64,000 nt of DNA from assembly GCA_029948255.1 (NCBI GenBank), contig JALIZF010001693.1:496001-560000 (forward strand), in the 5' to 3' direction. Shown one piece after another: positions 44,863-58,829 of the stretch; positions within the stretch are counted from its first letter, which is position 1; each line of letters opens with the position of its first letter. This DNA comes from Telmatactis stephensoni (taxonomy: Eukaryota > Cnidaria > Anthozoa > Actiniaria > Isophelliidae). The notes under the pieces were generated by a model. The model was not told where the DNA came from. It searched no databases and was given only the letters and a program-made list of their open reading frames with translations. Both the position numbers and the translations under genes were made by a program.

Positions 44863-46208
44863 ATGGATGATCAGGAAAACAACACACGTAAAGTACACAG
44901 AAAGAGAGGTTTCTACAATCGCTATCTGTCTCATCCCACCATGGAGATCCCTAGGCAATCGGAATTGAGAAACAAGGAGACGTATAATACGAAATGTTCT
45001 TTGCTTGAAGACAGTAGTGCCGTTGGAGGAGAGTCACCAGAACATAAAGCTGTAGAAGCTGAAGAAATCGAAAGTTTTGATGAAACATTGCATGCTGAAG
45101 AAGTGTTATGTGAATCGGATGAAAGCAGTGACCATGTTACTAGTGAAAATGACATTAATTTGCAGTCCGTTCACCCTGGCGACATAAGGAGTGTAAACAA
45201 ACTATGGAATGGAGACCCAGCCGATTCATTTGACGATCTGCTGAATAGCTGCAAAGATATGAATGATCCCACTACATATTTTGCTGATGACAATCCTGAT
45301 GATGAGTTGTACGACCAACTGTATGATAGTGAAAATATTGTTGATGAAGATGCACTTGAACATGAAACCAACGAGGAGTCATTGCCTGTCTACCAAGGAG
45401 CAAAGATAACTCTTTCTGTCAGCATGCTATTGGTAATTAAATATTCAATGCGTCACAGTATTACGGGTGCAGCGTTAGCAGATTTGTTGTTGTTGATCGA
45501 AGTGCATCTCCTTTCACCCAATTTGTTTGGTAAGTCTATGGCAACACTTCACAACTTCTTTAAGAGACTCAAGAACCCAATTGAATACCATTATTATTGT
45601 TCATTTTGTTATGAATATATTGGGACAAAACAAGAACACAAGCATTGTCCAAACAGCCATTGTCTTAAAGACTTGAGTATCAAAGATTCCCTTGGCTATT
45701 TCATCATCATCCCTTTAATCAACCAACTACAAGCTCTTTTGTCAAGTAAGTACCTGAAAGTTATTAGGATTTAATGCAATAGGACTCAAGAATTCACAAA
45801 CAAACAACCAAACAAAAACAAAAAAAACAAACCAGCTATGGTACTGAAAATTAATAGGTAGGATAAACAATTTGAGCAAAACTATGAAATGAATGATATT
45901 TTTGACTATAGGATAATCGTATACCACATTCTAAAACTCATTCATAATTCATCCGGTAATCGTCCAATCCAGGATTTTAACCGGTCATGTGATGATAAAC
46001 TTTGTTTATTATCTAAAACAGTTTAATTCTTACTCCAATTCAAGTTATAACGCCATTAGATGACTGGTTTTAGAAGTCATTTAAAAAATTTGCAGTTCAT
46101 GATTTATCATGGATATATACAGTAAACACTCAGCCTGTGGCCTCATGTTTATATCTCACGATAAAACACGCCTACTCGTTTTTTTTAAATCTTACTAAGC
46201 ACGTGAAT

Positions 46209-46372
46209 CAATTCCTAACAATTACCAACTAATAAGATTTAGTTATCAACTGACTAAAAATTCACTGAGGCATAAACACAATGCTAGAAAGGAAAGCATC
46301 TTTGTTTATGACTCATTGAATTCTTTGTTAACTGATAACTAAATCTTATTAGGTTCAAATTAGTTAAGAGTT
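46209..46372. repeat. Hairpin MITE in transposase intron 1
   Basis: The arms sharing AATAAGATTTAGTTATCA and its inverse TGATAACTAAATCTTATT surround a short centre. Confidence 0.8.
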
Positions 46373-47982
46373 GTTTCATGCTTAAAAGTGGATACATGTA
46401 CTCTAATACATAATAATGTCATATTATTTTTATATTTAAAGGAGATGATATCCCAGAACTGTTAAAGTATCCAACAAAAAGAAGGAAAAAGTGTGCAGAA
46501 AACCATCTATGACAAGATGACAAAGACATCTATGATGGCAAGCTTTATAGAAAACACTTTGCTGCAGATGGATTCCTTCATGGCACAAGTGAAGCCTCCA
46601 AAAAGATTGAGGTCCATTTGTCTTTACAAATGAACACTGATGGCGTCTCATTGTTTCGCTCATCATCATTTAGTGTTTGGCCTGTTTACTTTCTCATAAA
46701 TGAACTTCCGCCTAAAGTCAGGTATTGTCCATCTTTTAAGTCTAACAATATATAATATTATGTATACACAGACTTGTGACTTATGAAAGTAGAACATTTG
46801 AGACTTAGTGCAAAATGAATTTATTAGAAGACAAAAGAAAAGCACCAAAACTGGACTTTTTTGTCTTTTAATTATCTACTTTTGTACTAAACTACAAGTG
46901 TTCCATTTTTTAAATGCCAAAAGTTCTATTTTTGTATGACAACCTTGTTGCCAATCAATGTATATTTTTGCGATATATATGCTCCCTCATACATACATGG
47001 TGGGATAGATAATAATAATTATTATTTGTCCATTTTCTTTATTGCTTTGCTAAATTGCCATGTATATATAAAAAGGTGGAGGCACTAGCAGCATTTTAAA
47101 TTTCTTTTATGAATTTTTCTTAAAGCTTAAAAAAACCTCCAACTCTTATTTGAAATTATTGTATCCTTCAAAGTGTCTTTAGCAAATCTTTGAATAAAAT
47201 GTGATCTTTCCAATTTGATCATGAGCAAACTACTGTACTTTATCATGCTTGTCATCCCATTGTGAGAAGATGCACTGCATGCAAGTATTTGACAGTGGCT
47301 TTCTCATTTTAGAACCTTGTACAGGTCAATGATGAGAGTTCAAATTAAATCATTAGACCTTTACAAGTGTCACAGATACTTAGTTTACCAGAGTACGCCT
47401 GTTTCTATATATGAAAATATGAGTTTAAAAATGTGTTTGAATATTTATTGATACCTAGATAAATGTATTTTAGGTAGGTTGTGCATGTGACCAAATTGGA
47501 AAACCTTGGTTGGACTAATAGCTCTATTATTTATGAGTTTTTAATGTCATTTATCAATGATCTATAATTGTTGTTTGTTATTTGTATAATTGTTTTCATA
47601 GATAGAATATCACACAATCAATTAAAAAATTAATCTAAAACAATCATTCAGAATTTTCTCATTTTTATCAAAACAATGCTTAATGAAAAAATATTTGATT
47701 AATGATTGTTAATTGATTGATTTTTTTCACAGAAGTCAACGCCAGTATCGTATATTTGCTGGGCTCTGGTTTGGCACTTGTAAACCAGTTTTTCTGACTT
47801 TTATGCAGCCATTTGCAATAGCTCTCAAGGATATTTTTCACAAAGGTAAATAATACTGTATGCTTTTGGGGTGATATAGTTTATCCATTCCAACTGAAAT
47901 ATGAAAGTTTCAGTGGGTGAATGTTAATATTGCAAGTTATATCAAGTTGTATCTGTTTATTCGCAGATGTTTGGAAATTGAG

Positions 47983-48169
<187 letters not shown>

Positions 48170-49997
48170 ATTTTTGCTTATGATTTTATTTTCATTTCTT
48201 ACAATACAACAAAAACAGTCTGTGAGTGTTACATTGACAAACAGTGCCAATGTTACATGTAGATAATTTTCTCATATATTCATTGTACATTTTCATTGTT
48301 ATATTCTATTGCTTAAGTCATTTTTACAGTATTTTTTGGCTATAATTTTTTGTGTGTTCTTGTATCTAATGTTGATTTTAATTATTTTCTAAAAATGGTG
48401 TACCCATTACTATTAGTCAAGAGGAAAAGAACCTTCGATGCCTACTGTTGTTTGGTACATTTGATGCACCAGCTAAATGCCTTCTTCAAGAGTTTTCGCA
48501 GTTTAATGCTCAGTGTGGTTGCCCTTATTGCCTACATCCTGGTGAGACCTTCAAAATCAGTGCTAGAGGCCACTCACATGTCTATCCGTTCAATGAGCAG
48601 GACCTGAAAACAGGGCATTGGCAAGAGAGAACACACCAACAGACTCTAAGGTTTGCTGCCATTGCAGCTCAAGGAATGGAAGACCAGGGAATTCAAGTGG
48701 TGGAGAGTGGGGTAAAAGGTTTTAGTTGGATGTTATTTGTTCCAAACTTTGACATCATCAAGGGCTTTGCAATTGACTACATGCATGGAACACTTCTTGG
48801 TGTTGTAAAATGCTCCTTTCTCTGTGGATGAATAAGTCATATAGTAGTGAACCCTGGTCATTAAGTAAACAAGTAAGTGCCATTGACAGCAGATGTCTGA
48901 AAATGACGCCCCCATCCTGCATCACGCGACTTCCCAGAAGTTTGAGTGCACACTTTGGCCATCTAAAGGCATCTGAATTGAGGACATTTCTCCTTTTTTA
49001 TTCAGTACCCTGCCTGTATGGAATTCTTCCAGATATATATTTCCAGCATTATATTCTCCTTGTTGAAAGCATTTATCTCCTGCTCCAAGATTCCATCTCA
49101 GTCTCAGATTTAAAGAAAGCTAGCAGTTTATTGAAACACTTTTGCTTAAAAATTGGTGAACTGTATGGTCCACGGTATGAGACATACAATGCCCATTGCC
49201 TTCTTCATTTATCAGAACGAGTTAGTGACCTTGGGCCTCTATGGACCCACTCCTGCTTCTGTTTTGAAGATTTTAATGGTGAACTTCGGAGAATGTTTCA
49301 TGGCACACAAAGTGTAGAGGAGCAATTGGTCCTAGCTGTTAGTGTCCAACAGAAAATTCCCTCTCTAACTCCACTTCTAACTGAAGGATCTGTAGCAAAA
49401 CAGCTGTATGAGAAGATGGACCAAGGAAATCAACAAGTCTATAAAAAAGAGCCCATTGGAGAAAATCATTGTGTAATTGGTCCATTCCACAGCTGCAAAC
49501 TTTCTGTGGTTGACAAAGCTGTTGTAGAGTCGTTGGTGGGAAAATTGTCAAAAGTAAAGGCATTCAACAGGATAATGGTTAACCATCAACTTGTACATTG
49601 TAAAGAGTACAAGCGCATGACAAAGAGAAATAACTACACCATTGAATACAAGGAAGACGTGCAACCATCAGTATCGAAAGCATATGGCCTGGTCAAAACC
49701 TATCTTGAATGTTATTCTGCCTGCCCAAATGTTAATGTTTGTTCTCAGCAATGTGTCTGCAGGAAACCTGAATTTGTAGCAATCATCATCCCTTTGGAGC
49801 ACCAGAAAACAATTTCCCTTGAGAATGACCCTTATACTGGTGCAAAACTGAGCCATTTAGTTCCAGTTTCAAAACAAGAAGGGCAGTTAAAGGCTGTTAG
49901 GGTGCATCAAATTGTTGGACTGTGTGTTTACATGGATTGCTTGGATAATGGTATTGCTTTTGTTGGTCATTTCCCAAACCAAATTGAGAAAGATTAG

Positions 49998-50739
49998 CCA
50001 ACAGTGCTCAAAGACGCTGCTCTGTAATAACATAAACCGTTTTTAAAAGACAAATGTAAATTACTTCTTAATCATGCCAATTCTGAAAAATAATTTCCCT
50101 TAATAGTAACTCTTACTTATATATATATATATACATGCAGACTCAAAGTTAACTAGTTAGGTCACCTAGAATATCATTTGTTCTTTAGTTTTGTAAAATA
50201 TGTTGTACCTCAATTTTTTTTTCTTCTTTGGACTAGGCAAATGGAAAAAGGAAGCAACCTTGGATAATAGAAAACACTTGTTTGAAGAGAGAAACTAAGT
50301 TTTGCTGTCCATTTTGTTGTTGAAACTTAAACAATGTAAGGTAGTGGTTGATTTAGCAAAATGACCAGCAAACCAAAGATTTGGTCAGATGTAACCTTCT
50401 TTTGATTGGACAATTTCAAACCCTGGTGTAAATATAAAGCCAACTATGATATGATAACGTAATGCGCTAGTATCATGTTAGAATTTAGAAATGCAACACA
50501 GTGTTCAATAGGAAGTTATATACATTTAGTAGTATTCTTATGATGCTTACATGTATATGTTTTTTCTTTACTCTTGTATATACTCTAGCTGGATATTTAT
50601 TATACACTAGATTTTATTATATAGATATTTTATTACATTATTTTGGTCTTTATAGATATTTTTGTAAATATAGTTCAATTGTAAATGCAAAAGGATTGAC
50701 AATATTGATCTGAAAACATGTACTACTGCATTTATTGTT
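49998..50739. other. CACTA-2 transposase 3' flank
   Basis: AT-rich sequence between the transposase stop and the right subterminal repeats. No further gene seen. Confidence 0.4.
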
Positions 50740-51047
50740 TTGTATACAAAAAATATACACAGACCCTTTTGCTATTTTACCTGTATTTGATTGCAGGGAC
50801 ATTTGTATATTTTGAGTATACAAAAAATGTACAAAAACAATAGAGTATTTTTGATGTATATCTGATGTATAGAAACTCTCAATGTACATATACAAAAAGT
50901 ATACATCATTTTTTTCTCCAAATGTGTCATTTTAACGTTTGTATATCTGATGTATACAAAAAACATACAAACAAGAGTAGTTGTATAGCTGATGTATACA
51001 ATCTGACCCAAATTGTATACATTTTGTATAACAAATTTTGGTAAGGG
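50740..51047 (-). repeat. CACTA-2 right end and GTATAC subterminal repeats
   Basis: Many GTATAC/TGTATA half sites, including variants GATGTATAC, precede the terminal GTATAACAAATTTTGGTAAG. Confidence 0.7.
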
Positions 51048-51361
51048 CAGTCAGATTTGTTGAGATTACTGTAATATGTACAAACACCAAAACCATGTTT
51101 TGTACTAATATATCACATCTAAACAATATATAACCGTATAAATGTTTTAAGTAACTTCTACCATAGTACTGTAGTTCAGATGTTTTAGTGTTTGTAATCA
51201 CAAGTGCAATGCTAGAATCTTAGTGGATGAGAGCAAAAAGAAGTTGATGACGTCATCTTTCATTTAACAGGAAATGAAAGATTTGATCGCATCTTAAATT
51301 TCCCAAGGCTTTGACAATCCATCATCAAAATGGAGGTGAAGAACTATTTGATTGAGTAAAA

Positions 51362-51826
51362 ATGGAAAGCAATAAGAAGGCTTCTGGCTTGTTCACCATA
51401 TTGTTGTCCTCTATTCTAAATAATGAGAAAGAAAAACCTAAAACTGAGAGAACAAAATCGTATCATAATATACCAATACAAAATGAATTTTTAAACAATA
51501 TATTGAAAGCTTTCATATTTTTAAACAAAAAATCAATACCTTCCAAAAACACAATGGTCTACACTTGTAGTAAAGTCAATTCAATTGAATTTTCCAAAAC
51601 CTGCAACACAAAACTCAAGTCACCAATGATTAATGTTCTAATAAATGTAACTGGAAACAATCCTGTGTGCTACTCCTTGAATATGACATCCACTTCATTC
51701 ATTGCAATAAAGCTCTCACAAAACAAGCATCTCTACTTCCATTCGTATATGGTACACATACAATCAAAAATTCAAAGAATCTACTGCAATGGTAGACATA
51801 CAATCAAAAATTTAAAGAATTCATAG
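51362..51826 (+). CDS. Unrecognised ORF (154 codons)
   Basis: ATG-started frame with a Lys/Asn/Ser-rich, helix-poor protein and two near-repeats of ATACAATCAAAAATT near its end. No signal, domain or neighbouring exon supports it. It may be chance in AT-rich DNA. Confidence 0.2.
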   Translation: MESNKKASGLFTILLSSILNNEKEKPKTERTKSYHNIPIQNEFLNNILKAFIFLNKKSIPSKNTMVYTCSKVNSIEFSKTCNTKLKSPMINVLINVTGNNPVCYSLNMTSTSFIAIKLSQNKHLYFHSYMVHIQSKIQRIYCNGRHTIKNLKNS

Positions 51827-52299
51827 AAATGTAAGGACAGTGTTCAAAATGGTAAACATCAGCTGCAGGGGTGGGATTTACGTTGATGAGCTGTGGTCAT
51901 TCTTTGAACTCAGGGGGGCAACAGCGAACCTACTTTAGTTGAAGCTTCCTTGAAGAACCACTAAAAGAAATAAAAACCTTGATTTGTCAATTGCCAAAAA
52001 GAATGTAAAAACCAAAGGTGGGTGCTTTCCAGTAGGTAATAATTTCAAGAATGAAGAAGTGTGAATAAACGCAATGATGATGTCCAGACACACTCCCTCC
52101 ACTCATCACCTTCCTGGACTACACTATGGGCTGTGGTGTTCAGCTATTGCCTATACCATTTAATAAATCGTTGCAACGGTATTTCCAAAAGGCTTTTCAG
52201 ACGTTTTAGTAAGAAAGATGCTATCCCCTATTCTCCTTGGGGAAAAAAGCCATTGACACAAACAGGTGGAAACAAAAAGTAAGAGTCGAAAAAAGCTAT

Positions 52300-53480
52300 C
52301 CATCTGGGTTGTGAAACTGGTTCCAGGACTGTGCATATGGTGGTCTCTTGCCCCATCCTAAGGCTCCTCAAATTGAGGTGTGTTTCTTTCTCTGTCCATT
52401 ATCGTGGTCAGGCCCCCAGGAGAGCTGTGGCTCCACAGGTTCCCCTCCCCTGCTCAGGGTTCTGTGGACTTGGCAGGTTCCTCTGGGGTTGATTCGGCTA
52501 ATGGGCCCCCCTCCCATTCCACAGGGTCAGTCCTCCACTCAGGATGAGGGTGATGCTGCTTGGTTATCCCGGTCCCAGGCAGAAGGGGACAACTGACAGC
52601 CAGTTTTATATCAGCATGGGAGAAAATGGTCCAAATCTCCCAACGACTCTCCGTCTCCCGGTCAGGACACGCCCCAGGCTAAAAGGGTCATTCCAGAACC
52701 CTCTCCCTTGGATGGGGAAGCCTCAGATGGAGAGGCTAAGTCTGATGTTGTCAAAGAAGTGGTAGAGGGAACATTGACCTTCCTCCTATTTCTGATCATC
52801 AAGAGACTGAAGAAGCTGACCCTACTCCAACACCTCACGAGGGAGACGAGTGCACAGCAAGTGATGAAGTGGAAACTGCGCCTGTTGACCCTAATGCAAC
52901 CCCTGTAACCCCTAATGTAAGGGGGGAACGGTCACAGGCTATTACTGAGAGTGCGGCTGTCCATGGTGTGGTTAACATGGTAGGTCAAGATTAGGCAACT
53001 TACAATTCACTTTTCGAAGAGGCAAGCCAGAGACATTCTCAATGAGCCTCTCTTGAATCTCAGTTTCCCTCTTTTTGATCCACTCTTGATCAGGGACAGC
53101 ACGTCACTGTCACACAAACCAAGCAGCTGGAGGTCGACCAGATCAGCACTTGCATGCAAAAGGCGTGGAAGAAGGTGAAACATTGTCCTCCCACTTTCTA
53201 CATCTCAAGAAGTCGAGAGGGTCAAAGCAGCACAATGTTGCTATTCAACACCCTGATGGCAATCTGCAGTGCAGATGGCATCCTGGACAAGTGGATTTCT
53301 TATCACTGCCATCCCAGTGGACTCCTAAACACAAGATGTTATGCTCTCGCGTCTGGAGAGAAAGCTTGATGAGGCTAAGGCTCGCACCTGCAAAGGTCCA
53401 TGGACGCTTGATGAGACCTTTGTGGCTCTGAAGGAATAAGAGCCCTGGACATGATGGCCTTCCCATGAAGTTTAGTCTTG
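52300..53480 (+). pseudogene. Decayed Tx1/L1-like LINE fragment
   Basis: GC-richer than its surroundings. Frames around 52640-52990 give Pro/Glu/Asp-rich text (EPSPLDGEASDGEAKSDV, then PTPTPHEGDE) typical of disordered ORF1 parts. 53154-53369 reads KAWKKVKHCPPTFYISRSRE. 53345-53480 holds LSRLERKLDEA, GPWTLDETFVALKE, then after a shift KSPGHDGLPMKF, the start of a Tx1/L1-like reverse transcriptase. Endonuclease and the rest of the RT are absent. Confidence 0.5.
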
Positions 53481-53576
53481 TTATAGGAAAATAAGAAAAG
53501 TTACTGTAGTTGAAAGGCAAGCAAAATTGTTTAATGTGTAGAGATCACATGAAGCTTCAAGCTCCATTACAGCACG

Positions 53577-55627
53577 AAGCCCAAAAGTATGACCAGCGAT
53601 TTGGTGAATTCAAGCCAATTGAGTCTGTAAAACATAGTTTCTAGTTTTCACACTGAGTAAATAATATACATTTCTCTTTTCTAGCACAAAGGTAAAAATA
53701 AAAATGAAAACTCAACGGTTTCAGAAAGACAAGAATGTTCCAAAATTTCGGCAAAAATACCCAGTATTTGTTTATGTCATTACTGTGGCCGAACGCAACC
53801 ATTGGTTTGATCCAATTCAAAACAAAAATTTGAAATTTTGACCTCCTCAACAGTATTTCTAAAGATCACAACAGTCTTTTTGCAGTTTGTTACGGCTACA
53901 GTACCTATATAAATACGGATCCAGCTAGTTTACAATTCAGCTGTTTTCTTTGTGATTGAAATTGCTTGTTGAGTTTTGTCAGAGGTCCGTGGGCGTTTCG
54001 TTCATTCGATTTTCCTCTAAAATAGAAAACCGAAAATTATCATTGAATTCAATTTTAATTTGATTCGAAAATCAAAAAAGACCAATTTTTCTCATTTTCA
54101 ATTTTTGTTTTTTATAGAAATTAAAAATCAAATCACAAAATTCGATATTTTCGGAAAAACCTTCAAGTTTCATTGTCTCTAGAAATCGAAAAAAGTTCGC
54201 CTGACAAATGTGACTATGGAGGGGAGGGCCCGTAGTCGCCGCTTAGCTAGTTTACTTTGTAGGAGAGGCCCGGGTAACATTTGTTTGGCGAGGAACTAAC
54301 ATGGCAAATGTCCAGCGATTTTAATTCAGAGGTTTTTCTTCAATTTTGTTTCATTGCAAAATCTTTTTCATTTAATCAAAGTATCGCACCCTGGATTCAC
54401 AGCAAATATTATAGAGATCTTATAAAGATGCTTTAGCTGTATCCCAGAACCTTCATCAAACACGACTCGGTGTTCGCCGGCCAGGACCTCCGAAATTAAA
54501 CTCTGATTCCTTCCTTCTCTTTCTATTTATCAATAGTGCCCATAATAGCCATACTAACCCAGGCACGGATGATCAATGGACAAAATAACTCATTTTTAAT
54601 TTCAAAGAGATGATTCAAATTCGTCGGGTTTGCTTGAGTGTCCTGTTACTAGTATTGCTAGGTGTTTATAGACAGCGGGCCAGAGTTGTTCATTCTTTGC
54701 CCAGATTCCAACTGGAATTTGTCACCTCACTCTCCTTTTCCCAAGGTACTGGTAATTGTGCACAAGAGTCAGAGTAAAAAGTAACGATCAAACGACAAAG
54801 ATTTCCCCATTAAACTTGAAGAAAAACTCTTTATCAAGTAAAATCGCTAGACATTCGCCATGTTAGTTCCTCACCAAACAAATGTTACCCTCCCCTACAA
54901 GGTAGACTAGCTAAGCGGCCTACTACGGGCCCTCCCCTCCATAGTCATATTTTTCAGGCGAACTTTTTTCGATTTCTAGAGACAATGAAACTTGAAGGTT
55001 TTTCCGAAAGTATTGAATTTTGTGATTTGATTTTTAATTTCTATAAAAAACAAAATTTGAAAATGAGAAAAATTGGTCTTTTTTGATTTTCGAATCAAAT
55101 TAAAATTGAATTCAATGATAATTTTCGATTTTCTATTTTAGAGGAAAATCGAATGAACGAAACGCCCACGGACCGTCAGAACCTTGTATCAGTCAATAAT
55201 GTAGCGGACGAAACAATACATTTTCATCTGATCTTATATTTTGATTCACAACTTACATTTTAATCAACTACAATGATACTATATTGTAACTTCAGGGAAT
55301 AAAGTTTTACTTGAATGATAATCAAGCAACTAGTCTTTTATATTTACACAACTAAGGTTTAGTGCCACAAATGCGTTTTACAAACGTATCAAGGGTGGAA
55401 TGAATGCAGACTTGAAATAAGACGTCTATTGGAAATAATCAATTTTTATTACTGCAAATTTATCTAAATACCGTAAAACTATCTGCTTATCTATCTATAA
55501 GTCAAAACGAAAGTCTTGTAAATTATTTTGCAATTTTTACATTCAAACTCAACTGCTGATTGGATAGTCACGGCATAAGAATGTGAATAAATTATCACTG
55601 GTCATACTTTTGGGCTTTGCGCTGTAA
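53577..55627. repeat. 2-kb non-autonomous element with TTACAGC termini
   Basis: The left TTACAGCACGAAGCCCAAAA and right inverse TTTTGGGCTTTGCGCTGTAA define about 30-bp inverted ends shared with the small MITE at 31998. A large fold-back (53984-55174) is nested in its middle. No transposase. Confidence 0.8.
53984..55174. repeat. 1.2-kb fold-back element with about 350-bp arms
   Basis: The left arm from GGTCCGTGGGCGTTTCG (53984) is nearly the inverse of the right arm ending CGAAACGCCCACGGACC (55174), for about 350 bp. The arms also share GGAGGGGAGGGCCCGTAG and ACATTTGTTTGG. GTCAG flanks both sides as a possible 5-bp target duplication. Confidence 0.85.
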
Positions 55628-55799
55628 AATTACTGTAGTTGAAGGACAGTTAGATAAGCAAAACTTGTGTTTAATTCATAGAGGTCACATTGATCTTGAA
55701 GTGTCCTTAGAAAATAACAAAAGCTACTGCAGTTGAACATTCATAAGCAAAGCTGTTCAATTCCTAGAAATCATGCTAAGAAAAAATATTTGACTCATG

Positions 55800-57134
55800 A
55801 AATTTCATTACGACTTCAACACGGTTTAATCTTGGACACTAACGATTGGTATTGACTGCTGGTATTTACAACTAAGGGCTCACAAAATATGAATATTTAT
55901 CATATTTAGGCATCGATGATTGGTCAAAACCCTGATCTGAATCATAAAGGCAAGCTTTGCACTAGGGTGATTGTGTTTGCTAACACATCCTCGTTATACT
56001 TTTCATTAATGGACTTCTATATCTAATTATTCAAACTTAATCATGTCGCAGAAAACAGGTAGGCTAAAGTTTTCGAAATGAAATACTAAATATCTTTGTT
56101 TAGCTTTGATGATGTTCAAAGATGATATAGAAGCAAAGAGAGGAAAAGAAAGATAGAGTCTGAGAGAAAGCGTACTTTTTTGCCGGAATAAAATAAAGTA
56201 TGAATGCTCATCAGTCCTATTCGTTTGTTTTCATCATCATCTAAATAAAGTGTAGTCTTCAAGTTGTTGTTCTTATAGATTATTTGGAAACAACGTTATT
56301 TTTTATAGCCTCTGTTTTCAACTGATTCGTTTGGTGCTTCTTTAGCAGATATCTAAACGACGACAATCTTGTGATACTCATAAAGTTATTAATTGAGTTT
56401 CGTTATTATTGAATTAAGTTTCAACCAGTAACGATCTTTGAAATCGGTATTATGAAAAGGCAAAACAAGCTATTATCCTCATAATCAAAGTTGATCCCGC
56501 ATTTCGAAGAAAGGAACTGTATGTTATAATAAAACTCAAAGCATGACCTTCAAAGAATAATTTACCGTGAGCTTGCACAATAAACGTAAAGTGAAGCCGA
56601 AGTTTGTATCACGGCACGTTAATTAATGATAATAACTAGTACAGGGCCTGGTTTTTCCGAAGCGGGCTCGCGCTAACGTAGAGTTAAAGTATTTTTTGGT
56701 AACACTAACATACTTTAAAACAACCAGGCTCAGTTCAGTAAAAACGAATCCAAGCACGTAGTTGAAAATATATTTAATTCACTGTTGGTTACAAGTGAAT
56801 TAACTGATTCAACACAAGACATTAGTAATGTGAAGATATTTACCCATAACAGAATCCCACGCAAAGTTTTGCTTGTATTGAAATATACTAGTTTTTGTTG
56901 AAGAAAATTATGGAAATATATGCGAAAGGCTTCTAGCAAACACAATGAAGTTAGAAACCTGAATGTAAGTCATGTTTGAACACTGGATTAACACGTTACT
57001 GTTAGGTCTCTCTGAAACGATTGTCTAGATCGCCATATGTGGTGTTTCATGCATATATACATATTAATTGACCGCACAGAGTGCGGTCCTTAGTGTCCAC
57101 AAATAAACCGTGTTGAAGTCGTAATGAATTTCAC
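55800..57134. repeat. 1.3-kb element with 40-bp inverted repeats
   Basis: TTTCATTACGACTTCAACAC at 55803 and its inverse at 57111-57132 belong to about 40-bp inverted ends that extend inward to GGACACTA. The interior is AT-rich with no ORF. A perfect-stem hairpin (GACCGCACAGAGTGCGGTC) lies at 57070-57088 inside the right end. Confidence 0.7.
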
Positions 57135-58829
57135 GGCCAAATATCTCCAATGGCCATCACTGTCTTTAAATGAAATTACCATCACCGTTCAACTCTATGT
57201 TTGGACTAAGGATTTTGAAAATATAATTTTTGGGACTTCTTAATTTCTTAGTGCAGGCCATGCTTGAAAACTTGGTATATCAAACTACAATGGCAAAATG
57301 AGAATCTGTGTTCAATTACAACCACGTTTCAAACTTTATGTCATATATATCAAATCAGTGAGCTCTCTGAGAGGTCCAAGAACAGTAGAAATGCAATATG
57401 ATTCGAAATTTGGTCAAAAGTATCAGAAAAACGTCATCTTGTCACTTGGTAATCATCAAATTGGGCACCACAAAATTGATTATTCATCAGACACTGGCTG
57501 ATATCTATAATATCAGAATACATAATTCAAAGCATTGTATTTATACCGTAAGTAGGCATTACAACAAGTTTTTAGTTAAAAATTAATGTGAATCCTCCTA
57601 AGAAGCCGGACAAGGCCTAAGAGACAAAATTACAATGTGACAATGTTTCACACACACATAACTGCATTAATTAAGGATTTCCGTGGGCATTGTTTGTGCG
57701 CATCTGTTCTGCGCATGTGGCGTGACCATAAGTTAAGTGGATGTGAGATTTGTAAACAAAAGGCAGTGTGTTCAATTTTTTCTGCTAGCAAAGGGCCTTG
57801 ACGAATGTGAGGACTGTAAAAAATCCTGAGGTTGAGCAGGACAATCGATAACAAGCATTACGGCGTCGAGAGTTTACTGTATATCCTTTACACTGGAAAA
57901 GTTTACACTGGAAAAGTTTACACTGGAAAAACACATAGAACTGACAAGAATTCTCGAGGAATTCCAATATATGATATTAACACAAAAGCAGCAACAGGTA
58001 AGCATTAAAAAAACACGTTTTGGGTTGTTTTCTAGGGTATCAATGAGCAGTGCCGTTTGCATATTTGGTCACACAAGTGTTACAATATACCTGCTTCCAA
58101 CTTTTGACAGAAATTTTTCCGTGCTATTTCTGAAACTAAAAAGGAAAAAGAAACATAAGCTTTCAATCCTTTTTATAGAGATTTCGCTTGTGAACCTTGC
58201 GTTTACTTTTCTCCTTGATATTATACTTCTGAAAACAATTTTTTGTCATTTTTAACATCATGTATATATTCTACTAATATCATTAAAAATCATCAGAAAT
58301 CTCTTAAAATTATAAAACATACAATGTAAACACTATATCACAATGATATGCATCGATTTTTAATAGATAGTCACGTTTTACTGTACACACAATTATACAT
58401 TTCTTTAATTTTTAATTAAAATTTGTTGTCATTACAAACAATGATTCACACTGGTCTTGAAGACATGTAACATAACTTTATGGCAGCGATAAATGTAAAA
58501 ATCACTAAAGAATAGAGAACAGGAGTCTGGCGTTGGCGTTGGCGTTGGGATCGAAAAAGTGGCCAAGCAGTCAACTAAGCAGGCCTTAGAACAGGAGATA
58601 TCGGCTCTCCGCAACAGAACATCAAGGTAAAGCATGGGGTACCCAAAAGATAAAACATAACATGTAGAGAAAATATTGACTATATTTTATGTTGGACAAA
58701 ACAGTGATAAAATACCTCAGTATGGCACCAGAATCCTTCATGTAGGGTATAAGACCATGCAAATTCAATAAGTGTTTGAGGCAAAGAGAACATGATTGCA
58801 GAAAAAACTGGACAGGCAGTTAAAAGGCC
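57135..58829. other. No gene recognised; one 15-bp triple repeat
   Basis: CACTGGAAAAGTTTA is repeated three times at 57887-57930. The remaining frames of 60-94 codons have no support. Confidence 0.4.

Larger units (their letters stand above)
53490..55800. repeat. Minisatellite-like repeat, three copies, split by an insertion
   Basis: Units beginning TTACTGTAGTTGAA and continuing GCAAA-TTGTTTAAT and AGATCACAT-GA occur at about 53497, 55629 and 55725 (the last with TACTGCAGTTGAA). The 2-kb inverted-repeat element sits between the first and second. Confidence 0.6.

Noticed and set aside
56730..58255. Several 60-94 codon ORFs
   Set aside because: No domain, no splice-consistent neighbours, and composition like the surrounding AT-rich DNA.
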